Part shown: in pieces, positions 26,701 through 38,700 of the stretch
How the letters are laid out: every line of letters begins with the position of its first letter
How positions within the stretch are numbered: position 1 is the first letter of the stretch
Origin: Strigamia acuminata
Taxonomy: Eukaryota > Arthropoda > Chilopoda > Geophilomorpha > Linotaeniidae
Reading direction: 5' to 3'
DNA length: 64,000 bases
NCBI GenBank assembly: GCA_949358305.1
Contig: OX442316.1
Location: 10,168,001-10,232,000, forward strand
Notes under the pieces: model-generated
What the model was told of the DNA's origin: nothing
The model's database searches: none
What the model saw: the letters and a program-made list of their open reading frames with translations, nothing else
Position numbers and translations under genes: made by a program

Positions 26701-29700
26701 GCTATTTATTATTGAGTTGTGGTGGAAATATTGTGTTTGATTGTTTGTCGCCATATTGTATAGTTTGTGAATATTTACATTACACACTTTCCGGATATGT
26801 GTAATGAATGTGCTGCTATTTAATGTCTCGATGTCGCGTTCAATCGATCTCGATTCTTATTAATGCTGGTTCTGTACCGCGGTTGAACGTTTCCATTTAG
26901 CAGCATGCGCTGATAACATCGTCTGCTCAAAAGAGCGAGTCCTGTATTGTTATTATTGCTTAGTTATCGATTATGAATGTCATTGCTTTTATTTTATAAT
27001 GTAAAGGACAAATCATTGAAATCCAACAATGATTTATCCTATCTTTCTCGAGTGCAGTTGTTAGCCTCGAAGCGTGTACACTTTTATGTTACATTAAACA
27101 TGGCGCACGCATGTCGGTGTCGCGCACCTGTTTAGACACTCGTCAACTCCTTTCTAACCGATGTTTTGGCCAGGAAATCGCTTTATATGGTAGCAGAGGA
27201 TGGTTGACGACGGCCCAACCAGTTTGTAAAGGATTTTCGGCATTTTTGGAGACCGAACGTAGCCCAGACGTCGCTCGACATCGCCGCAAACGCGACTCGA
27301 TCGACCAGGACGGGTTTCACCTCGCCAACGCGCTTGAAACGGATTGACAGGGTGTGCGGACATTATTTCGGACATTTACAAGCGTAAGCTGTGTGTTTTT
27401 GCAATTTTTCGGTGTGAAATAAACACCAAAATCGTCGACTTTGAAAATTTTTGTGCGGCGGCCATCTTGGATCGCCCAGGCAGCGTAGCCAGCCGACCAG
27501 AGCGTGTATCGGGTCTATTCACGCCCGCACGACGTTGTTTCTTCAAGACAACGTCAATTTTCAACGAGACAACGCGTATCTCAGCGGAACGGCGCCTTCA
27601 ATCGCCGAAACGACGATTTTTCATCACGAAACGGACGAAAATCATCGTGGGATCGCTGGTGAAGAACAAATCCTCACCAGCGGCCATTTTTGTTTGGATT
27701 TTCATCGCTGCCGACGGTGGAAATCAATCGGGAGTGTCTGCGTACGTATAAGCCTACGTACACGACCAATTTTGAGCGGAAAAGCCGTGGCTTGCACCCC
27801 GGTGTGCTACACGAAGGCGCGGACGTGCGCAACGACGATTTTGGATTATTTTTCCCCACTTTTGCACGGAAGTGTGCAAGTGGTAGCACGTCGGCCCCAG
27901 TTCCGTGCACCAATAACGTCAACCCGACGTTCACCGCTACGAGGAAGCGATTGCGACGATCGGATCCCGCAATTCGCCCAACTTAACAACGAAAAAGTGT
28001 ATTTAATTAGATATTGTCGTGAAACTTTGTTAGTTTTAAGTTTTTGTTGTTGGTCCCTTGTTAGATTCGGTGCTACCCTACGTCCAGTCGGGCACGTAAC
28101 ACTGTATTCTTGGCTGGGCTTATCCAGGGCCCCCAACCATCCCGCGACCCCAGGAGGTCGGACGGAAGAGTTGGTGGATTGCCAGTCAAGGTTTTCCAAT
28201 CTCACTTATTGAGATTCCCCGGGTTGAAACTGTATTTTCGCCTTCCTTTTTGGTTTTTGGGACTAGAGACAATTGTGCATTGTGTGATTAAGTGCTCCTG
28301 TGAAGTGTTTGTGCGGAATAAATTCCGAAATTGTGTTTTCTCCGTGCATAACTAATTATTATTGTGCATTTTCCTTGTGTCGTCGCGATGGCTTCAAAAC
28401 ACGACGATTACAAGGATATTAAAAAGCTCGATGGCACGAACTATGCCACCTGGTCCGTGCAGGTCCAGTTATTGCTCAAATACAACGGCGTTTGGGGACA
28501 TGTTAGTGGCTCTGAGCCACCACTGGCTGCAACAGCCACTGCAAAAGAGAAGCGGGAGTTTAACGCTCGAGAGGACAAGGCAATGTCCACTATTTGCATG
28601 AGTTGCGCCGAGCCGCAGCAAGTGATAGCTGTTGCCTGCCCCACCGCTGCTAAAGTTTGGGAAGCCCTAAAGGACGCTTATCAACCGACGACGAGGGCAC
28701 GTCGTGCTCGGTTGCGACGTGAATTCCTCAACATGAAACTTAGAGATAATGAGGAAATGCTAGTTTTCACCGGGCGGGTCGACCGCAAAATTGTCGAACT
28801 GAAGGACGTTAAAATTGAGGTCACCGATGAATTCCAGGCATTCCAATATTTAGATCTTCTGCCCCCACAATACGAGGCTGTGAAACAGACCGCGTATCAC
28901 TGGTCGGATGCGGAATTCACAGCGAAAAACGTTAAAGAACGTTTACTTGGCGAGTATAATCGCCTTTATGAACAGACCAATGAATTTGGCGTCCCACCTG
29001 TATTGGCAGACAATACCACCGCTTTCTATACTAAAGGAAAATGGAAACCTCGTGGAAAAACCCCAAATTCGCCCGGAACTTCGCGTGGAACATGTTTTAC
29101 TTGCGGTGGGTCGGGACACTTCGCCAGAGAGTGCCCATCGCCGCCGAAACAGCAAGGGACTTTCCCCGCCAGCGCGGGCTCGCCAGCCCAATTGAATCGT
29201 GGAGGCACCCGTGGCAAAGGACGAGGCAGAGGGGGTCCACAGAGAGCAAATCTCACACAACTGGACCCCTATACAGATGAGCCCTACACTTTGTATTCTG
29301 CGGTGTCGGAAGAGAAGCCCACAGTGCCCTTATCTCTTGTGTCGCACGGAAACTACGATTCACAGTGGTACGTGGACACGGGAGCGACCGATCACTTTTC
29401 CTTCAACCGGAATTGGTTTTCAAACTTCAAACCGTTGTCTAACTTCAGCGTTCTACAAGGAGAAGGAAAATCGAAGATTGAAGGTGTGGGCAACATCGTT
29501 CTCACGTCGCTTTATGGACAAAGAACGAGGAAAATAACTTTGACGAATGTATTCTTCGCCCCGAATTTTCGGAAAAACCTTATTTCGCTCGGGCGCACCG
29601 ATGAGGCTGGGTTGTGCACAATTGTCAAAGATGGGAAAATGAGTATTTTCAAAGATAAAATCGAGGAACCTTTGATTTCGGCAGTTCGGACTAGCGACAG

Positions 29701-32700
29701 GCTGTACAAAGTCAACTGCCGGGTCGAGGTTAATTCTGTAAACACAGCTGCATTAACTGCGCAACAGGATACAGCTGCTGTCCTCGATTTAATCAAATCA
29801 TCCGTGAAGGATGAAAAATTTGTACAACCGCTACTAACCATTTTAGATTTTAAGTCAGCTTTACTAAAAAGTTTCTGTAAGCCGGATATGGGAAAATCCG
29901 CATCTAATTTGAGTACGCAAGTAAGCGAGCCAACCAAAGCGAATGCGCCTGCGGCGATTAATTTACAGAAAACAGTGAATGAGGTTCAGACACCTCCTGC
30001 TATTGTTCCCGAAGCTAATGCGACTGCGAAAGTTAACAAAAGCGGGGATACTGGGATCAAAATGAAAAATAAAGAAACATCCCAGAGTATGGACACGTGG
30101 CATTCCAGAATGGGCCACCATAATGCTAAAGGCATTATTAAATTAACCGAATCCGAGGACGTTTTTGGGATTAATTTGTCTAACAAAGAATTATCCACTT
30201 GTGACGCATGTGCACGTGCTAAGAGCACTAGGGCGAGTTTTCCCCCGATAATTACCATTTCCACTAAGGGAGTATTAGATTTAGTGCACATGGATGTTTG
30301 GGGGGCATCACAAGCGACTTCCTTGGGTGGGGCTAATTTTTACTTTATATTGGTTGATGATTATTCACGTTATATGTGGATCATAACGATGAAGACCAAA
30401 GGGGAAGTTTTGGGCCATTTTAAACGTTGGTTGACGGAAGTCGAAAGAACGACATCACGGAAAGTGAAATGCATTAAAACTGATAATGGAGGAGAATTTA
30501 TTTCGCGGAATTGGGATGATTATGCATCCAAAATTGGTTTGAAATGTATTCGTACGAATACATATAGCCCGGAAATGAATTCTGTTGCAGAACGTGCAAA
30601 CCGTACCATTGTCGGTGGCGTCAGAGCTTTAATGTTGGAAAATGATTTCCCCTATCCCCTTTGGGCTGAATTAGCGACGACCATAGTTTACTTGAAGAAC
30701 CGATTTCCCCATGAAGGGCTTGGAGGAAAAGTGCCCTATACCGTGTTTTTCGGCAAGAAATTGTCTTTGCGACACATCAAGTGTATTGGGTCGAAGACAT
30801 TTGTACATATCCCGTCCCAGGTCAGAAAAGGCAAACTGGAAGGAAGGGCTTGGGCGGGAGCACTTATTGGATACGCAATATCAACTAGGGGCTACAGGGT
30901 TTGGGATCCTGTACGGAATCAAGTTTTTGCGTCCAAACATGTCCGAATTTTCGAAGACTCATATTGGTATGAGATTGGCAAACGGCTACAACAGCCCATC
31001 AAGCAACCGCAGGGTGGCCAATTCAAACATTTTGGGGATTCTTCCTCAGACACCGAGGGAGATGATGATGATTCCGTTGCCCCTATCCCTGAAATTGTTG
31101 AGGAAGTGAAAGGGGCACTACCACTCCCTATTCCGCCCCCTGCTGAATCCCCGGTTCCGAAGGAGAAGCCTCCTTTACCCACAACCCCAAAGCCTGTTTT
31201 CAGACCTGAATTGAGGCCGCTTGTAGAACAAGCGATACAACAGCCTGCGATAGAAACTGTTGAAGGTGACTTGGTTGGGGATGCTGGTGCTGGGGATAAT
31301 TCAGTTGAAGAAATTGGTGGGGCGAAGGGGGATAACGGCAATGAAGAGAATTACTTCAATGTTTATCCTGACGACGATGAGGAAGTTGATCTTCCCCCTA
31401 CGATACAAGCTCGTCGTGGTTCGGGTAAAAAGGGAAAAAAGATCAAAGACCCATTGTCGCTGCCGCTGGATATGACTAAGTGGAGACGGGTCCAGTCTGT
31501 CCGGAAAGCCGGGGCAACGGCTGGGAAAATTGATGTGGTCTATTTCTCACCCAATGAAGACAAACTTAGAAGTCGGACTGACGTTGCGCGATGGTGCGAC
31601 GCAGAGGGTTACCACTACGACCCAGATCTTTTTGACTTCAAAACCTTAGAGGGTGAAGAACCCGAACTCCCTTTTGCCGGTTTCTGTGCCGTAGAGCCTG
31701 ACACCTACGAGGAGGCAATGAGGCACACCAACAAACGGGACTGGGAAAAGGCGATGAAAGAAGAGACAGATATCTTCGACGATCGAACTGTCTATAAAGA
31801 AATTGATAAGCCCGAAGGAGAGTTGCTTTTGGGATCAAAATGGATTTATAAAATGAAAAGGGACCAGTCGGGTGCAGTCGCGCGCTACCGGGCTCGCTTG
31901 GTAGCACAAGGCTTCAAACAGAGGCCGGGCATTGACTTTACGGAGGTATTTTCCCCCGTAGTCAATTTCGTCCTCGTCATGGTGTTTTTCTGTACCTTGG
32001 TGATACTGAAAGGTTGGAGAGATGTCCACCTTGACATCAAGGCCGCGTACTTGTACGGGGACCTTGATAAGGTCCAGTTCATGGAGATTCCCAAGGGCTA
32101 CAGAACAGCCGAAAACCAACATAAGTGTTGGATGCTGTTGAAGTCATTATATGGACTACATCAGAGTGGACGGATGTGGTACCAAGCCCTCCACGACCGT
32201 CTACTCCAACTGGGATTTGTGCCTTTGTTGGGTCTTAACTGTGTTTATGCGTTAGACAACGACGCGATTATTATCTTTTACGTGGATGACATAGTTCTCT
32301 TTTCCAAGGATGACTATGTCGAGGAATGCGTTGTTCGATGGATTAGGGAATCTTTTGACACGGTTGATTTGGGTCCCGTGACCCTTTTGTTAGGCATAGC
32401 CTTTGATAGGTCTGGGGGCCAAATTAGGATCCATCAAAAGGCATACATAGAAAAACTTTGTAAGTTGTATGGGGTCGACTCATGCCTTCGGATTAGAGTG
32501 CCTGGGACGCCAGGAACGATTATTCAGGGCGTGACGGAAAAAGAGCGGGTTGATTCCACTTTCCCCTATCGCAACTTAGTGGGAAGTCTCTTGTTCTTGG
32601 CGAGCAGGACAAGGCCAGACATCTTGTTCTCGGTCATTGTCCTCTCACAATACAATGAGAAACATTCGACGCGTCACATTCGTATGTTATTGCAAATTTT

Positions 32701-35700
32701 GCGATATCTGGCAAATACGTCGGATTATACGATTAATCTTTCTAATTGCCGAAATGATAATCTAACTGTGTATACCGACGCGTCGTTTGCCCTCGATGCA
32801 GACAAAAGGAGAAGCTTTGGGGGTCACATAGTCTATTTGGGTGGCGTTCCGATCATGTGGAACTGCCATAAGCAGTCAATGACTGCGTTATCGATCATGG
32901 AAAGTGAATTTCTGGCCGTGGTCGATGGCGTAAAGGAGATTATATGGCTAGAGAGGCTTTACGATGCTGACATCATGTTCAGCATCAATCGGAACACCCC
33001 ATGCGTGTACGCGGACAGTATGCCCGCGATACAATACGCCAAAAACCGAATAGAGAATAGGGCAAATAAACATATCGACGTAAAGCTTCATTTCCTCAGG
33101 GACTGGTTCGAGCGCGGAACGTTTGCTATTAAGCATATTCCAGGGGCCCTGAATGTCGCCGATATGATGACCAAATGGTTACCTAAGCCCAGACTTAACA
33201 CCTTGTGTGAGCATTTATTTGTAAGGCGCAAATAACCAAACAAAGGGGGATATATTGAGTTGTGGTGGAAATATTGTGTTTGATTGTTTGTCGCCATATT
33301 GTATAGTTTGTGAATATTTACATTACACACTTTCCGGATATGTGTAATGAATGTGCTGCTATTTAATGTCTCGATGTCGCGTTCAATCGATCTCGATTCT
33401 TATTAATGCTGGTTCTGTACCGCGGTTGAACGTTTCCATTTAGCAGCATGCGCTGATAACATCGTCTGCTCAAAAGAGCGAGTCCTGTATTGTTATTATT
33501 GCTTAGTTATCGATTATGAATGTCATTGCTTTTATTTTATAATGTAAAGGACAAATCATTGAAATCCAACAATGATTTATCCTATCTTTCTCGAGTGCAG
33601 TTGTTAGCCTCGAAGCGTGTACACTTTTATGTTACATTAAACATGGCGCACGCATGTCGGTGTCGCGCACCTGTTTAGACACTCGTCAACTCCTTTCTAA
33701 CCGATGTTTTGGCCAGGAAATCGCTTTATTTATAAGGGAATGTTATGTCGTTATCCACCGATCGACATAAACAAAATTCGCCGTAGAAGACAAATCTATT
33801 TGCCCCTAGTGTTACGCGAACAATATTTCAAAGCTCTGCATTACCCGCCGAGCTGCGGACATTTAGGAGTTGAGAAAACACTTCATCGACTCCGGGCCCG
33901 AGTTTATTGGCCAAAAATGAAAGAGGACGTCTTGCTTTGGATTCAAAAATGTGAACCATGTCAACGGGCCAAGCCGTTGAATCGCCTCCCATATGGACCA
34001 ATGATCATGGCCAAACCACGACATTTGTTTCACACAATTTACATCGATTATTATGGTAAAAAGCCCCGATCGATTGGAGGACATTGTTACGCATTAGTAA
34101 TTGTGGATGCCGCCAGTCGGTGGTTAGATGTAAGATTGACCGAGACATCTGACTGGAAAACAACAATCAAACAATTGCAAGGATTTATTCAGCGATGGGC
34201 ATTTCCAAAAGTTATTATAAGTGACAATGCGCCAGCTTTCCGTTCAATGGAATTCCAGGCTGCATGTCAGAGTTTTGGCGCCATCAATCGCTACACGGCT
34301 GTTTATCATCCACAGGGGAACTTAGCCGAAAGATTAAACCAAGCATTAAAAAACTGCATTTTGGCATATATTGAAGAGCATGTGCGCTGGGACGTTCACA
34401 TTGGATATTTTGTGCTAGCAATCAACTCAGCATATCAAGCTTCGCTTCAATATTCTCCTTATCAAATGGTGACGGGACAGGAGGCGCGTTATCCAGGTGA
34501 TTTCGATTCGGACACCGACGATGGACAGCCGCTGCCACCAGCACGAGCGCGAGAGACGCATGAATTGATGAGAGAATTGCGAAATAATGCCACTGCAAAT
34601 TTACAAAGAGCTCAAATTAGACATAAACGTTGGTTCGATCGAAAAAGAAGACCACATGATTTCAAACCAGGCGATTTTGTGTCTATTAAAAATCGACAAT
34701 TGTCATCAGCGGACCGACAGTTTGCTGCAGGACTTCGACAGAGGACGGAAGGCGTTTACGTAATCCATAAATTAACTGGACCCAACACTGTCATTCTTAT
34801 GGACAAGGATGGTCGTCGAATGCTGCCGTATAACGTCGTAGAATTGCGCCATTGGTTCAACGGTGATGATGATCTAGACCAAACAGACGCAACAATGATC
34901 GAAAAACATGTTGCTGCGTTTACATCGGAAATTGAAACCATCATCGCTTCATTTTCGATAAAATAACTTAATTTCTTTTCATTTTATAATTTTATTTCTT
35001 TCTTTACTTTACCCAACCTTCTTTCCTTCTTGTGTTTATAATTTTCCCTGCTTTAAACCAAATATTTACGGAGGATAGACGCTGAAAATAGTAAGTAAAG
35101 ATTAGTTTAGGAATTTGAAATTCATCAATTTAAAATGATGATACAAAAATTTACTAAGTCCAAACTCATGCTTCTTCGAAGTGCGTGATTAAATCTCGTT
35201 CACGCGAGAGGTCCGTGTCATATTTTATGACGAGGCGACCCCGTAGCGAGACCGCGTGTATTAAAGACATGTGAGGGCACGACTTAGCCACATTTTAATT
35301 TGCGTCTGAATAGTCGCGCCTCAAAAACTTAACAATCACCCAAATTGGATAAATATTGTTAGACATTGTGCGTCTATCACCCTTTCACTTTACGATAATT
35401 AATTATGGCGTCCTACGATCCAAAAGTAACAATTACGATTCCAAAACCAACCCAAAAAGGCTATCCAAAATACCTGCCGATGCCACCAATTGAAGCGTCG
35501 GGCGAAGGACTGGTGCCACGCTTTCACCCGGACCACCCAAACGACCAAAGTTTTCCAAATTATGAGCTGTGTCCAGTTTGTAGTGGTACAGGATTTGAAA
35601 TTTACCAACTGCGGGCGCCACGAGAATGCCGAGCGTGTCGGGGCGGCGGTGACTTGCGCCGTTGCAAATTTAGGAAATGGATGCGCCTCATGTTCGCTTA

Positions 35701-38700
35701 TGTACTTGGTTATGAGTCGATAGATAAAACTTCGTTGGCTGGAGTGGATTTTCCGCCGCCGAGGATTCCATTCGGCAGTGCAAACGCCATCGCTCGTTTT
35801 CGTCATGCACACGCGTCATATTTGGCACGCATAAAGCAATTGGCGAAGGAGAAGGGAATCCGGCCGTTGACTTGGAAATATCCAGAGGGAGCCTACATAA
35901 TTGCCGGCGAGCAACCTGCCGAGCTTCCGGACCAGTTTGTGACGCCTGAAGGAAAGACCTACGATGTGGAATCGGGCATAGAACTGTGTTTGACGGCGCC
36001 TAATGTAATCGCGGATGCGAAAAGAGCGTATTCGGAGCCGGAGAGAGTTGCGGCCGACTTGCCATTTCAACATTCAAATCTGCGCCCACGACATACGTAC
36101 GAGGAGCGAAGCACGCATCGTTTGAAAGAGTACACGCAGAAAGTAACAAAGAGAATTGGAGCGGAGGCGAACCGGGACACTCACTTCGTGACGGGACGAT
36201 CCGGACCAACATCGAGCGCATCTTCGATTATAGTCGAGGAAGATGGAGCGGTTGGAGGAGCGCCTGCCGCCTTGCCTGTCGTTAAACCAACAGAAGAGCT
36301 TTCGTTGGGCGATCAAGTGATTAAAAAGGTAAAGAAGAATGAAGAAAACAGAAGAGAGAGAGAGAAAATTAGTAATATCAACACAATGTCGACCCCGATC
36401 ATCAAAACGGAATCGAGTGTGACGGCGGCGGAGGCGAAGTTAACCAACGTTACAACGGTGACCACTGCTGCGCCGATCGTCATTCCTTATTTTTATGTCG
36501 TAAAAAACAAATCATCTTTGATTGAGACGTCTGAATCGAGCCAGACTGCCCGACCTGTCGATGTCACCACTGTGACTCAATCGAATGTGACGCCCAAGAT
36601 GATGACTTCAGTTGCTGCGACATCGGTGCCGATTACGTACTCCAAAATTGCAACTTCGAACACACAAATGGACACAATTGCTGATTTTAACAAAAAACTA
36701 ATTAAAACTGATTTTTCCCCACAGGTTGACCGAGATATTAAGGCGTTGCTGAACTTCACACCGTCTTCGTCCATCGCGAATATCGCTGCCGAGATTGCGA
36801 GAGATGCGGAGGAATGCGCAAAGATCCACGACGTCAAGAAATTGGAGAGCAAGATTTCTAATCCAATTGCTAAGGCCATTTCAGCGGTCTCGAGCGGATC
36901 GACGTCGTCGGAAGGATGCGCGTCTCTGAAGCCACGATATCTCCAGGGATTCGACCGAAACGGATGTACGATGCGCCCGGACCGTATTTTCACTCAGATG
37001 TCTGAAATATTCCGGCGCCACGAGCTTGAGATACTGTACCCCATGGAGAACAGGGGTCAAGGACGAATCAACCTGAGATCGGAGGGATGGAGCGAACTTT
37101 TTAAGATGTCGATTAATTTGGATTTCAACGTCAGCGCCTCGGACTTCAAGACGGTCGTCGGAACGATTTTCGGGCGCCTCGGAAACATCGCGAAGGAAAT
37201 AGAGGCAAAGATGACAAAAGACTGTACCGGAGACGAGCACGCGGTGCAGCACATCATCGTGCACGCCGTGCATTTTAATTTGAAGGAAATCATCACCCAA
37301 ATGCATCAGAGTCGTCGCGACGCCGTTAAACGATTTCGAGAGGCCGACGCGCTCAAGGAGGCCCAGCGACTGGAGGACGAGAGAAATGCGCCCGCCAAAC
37401 CACCGCTGGATCCGGAATTGATCATGACGGAGGATGAAATTAAGAACTTTTCAGAGAAGATTCTCATTGAACTGGCGCCTGAGAAATTGGTGCAACAATT
37501 CGAGGATGCGATTGCTGAGAATCCAAAACTGGCGGATCCCCGAACCAAATATTCGTTCAGATACGATCCCGTAATTGTGGCGGACACCGGAAAACTCGCC
37601 TCGGAGTTATCATCGGATATGGGTTCCTCGATGTCGGATGTCGAGTCGCTTCGCGAATCAACGGGCGACGAGGAGAACCACAAGGCATTCCTGGCGGCGC
37701 AAGAACACAACAAGATTGAGGTAATTCAGGCCGACGAGCCCTTCAGACTTCCTGGAGTTGGACGGGGCGGTGCAAAGGCTGGACGTCGATCGCCGTTAAT
37801 GTCAAAGATGCCTAAAATGATTTTGACACCGCCAAAGGAGAATGACGACAGTGCAAGTGAGGTTGTCACACGTGAGAGTCTGCGTGAACCACCACAGCCC
37901 AAGGAAAAACGTCTCGTGGAGCCGACTTGCGCATTGGCAATCATGGAGGAAATCATCCCGATTGACGAGATTATTTATTCGCTTCCATGGGAACCAACTG
38001 TTAAATTGGTCGTGGATTGGAAGATTTTGTCACGCCTTTTCGAGACGATTATATTCTCGGACCTTCACCTGGACCACACCAAGGGAGAAAAGGTGTTGGC
38101 CGACCTTAAACAATATTATATTGAACATTTCCTTTACCGAGTGAACCGAATTAGCCGGAAGTGCTACGCGACTTCTAAGCAACAGGTGAGAGTGATCCTC
38201 GTGAAAACAGCGCTTAGATTGATTTATTGTGCGATCGACGGTTCCGGCCCATCTGCATTTATGGATGGCAACGTCTAAAAGATTGTATTTAAAAACCTAC
38301 AGTGACTTTGCGCCTTCTAAAAACCCATATACGAACTGTTGTGTGTGTGGACTTTATTGTGATAATTGTGATACAAACGATAAGTGTTATAATTGTTTAA
38401 AATGTGATTGTTATGCGCCTCGATGAAGATTTTTTACGTAAAGTTCCGTGAAAACTCAAACGCCTACGAAAGAAAATAATATTCGTTTGCGAACTTTTTA
38501 TTTTTTGATATTTATATTTTACTAATCATTTTTGCTAATTATTTTCATTAACCATTTGTGATCGTTGAAATTTTGCTATCTTATTATTGTGATAATTGAC
38601 GCCAAATCAGCGCCTAATCAATATTTTTATTTGCTAATAATTTACATTTTTTATAGAGATTTTGCCACTCATAGGCATTGTTAATTAATCTTAAATTATT

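Larger units (their letters stand above)
26710..33728 (+). mobile_element. Complete Ty1/copia retrotransposon inserted in gypsy pol
   Basis: Two 476-base LTRs (26710-27185, 33253-33728) with no difference that I can see. The target duplication TTTAT is at 26705-26709 and 33729-33733. Internal parts: a primer-binding site complementary to initiator methionine tRNA, a 1.2-kb leader, one gag-pol frame of 1615 aa, and a purine tract. The domain order PR-IN-RT-RNase H is that of copia. It looks recent and potentially active. Confidence 0.96.

Noticed and set aside
35405-38278. Envelope gene of an errantivirus
   Set aside because: No signal peptide, no membrane anchor, no cleavage site; the protein is soluble-looking with zinc motifs, so Env is not supported.
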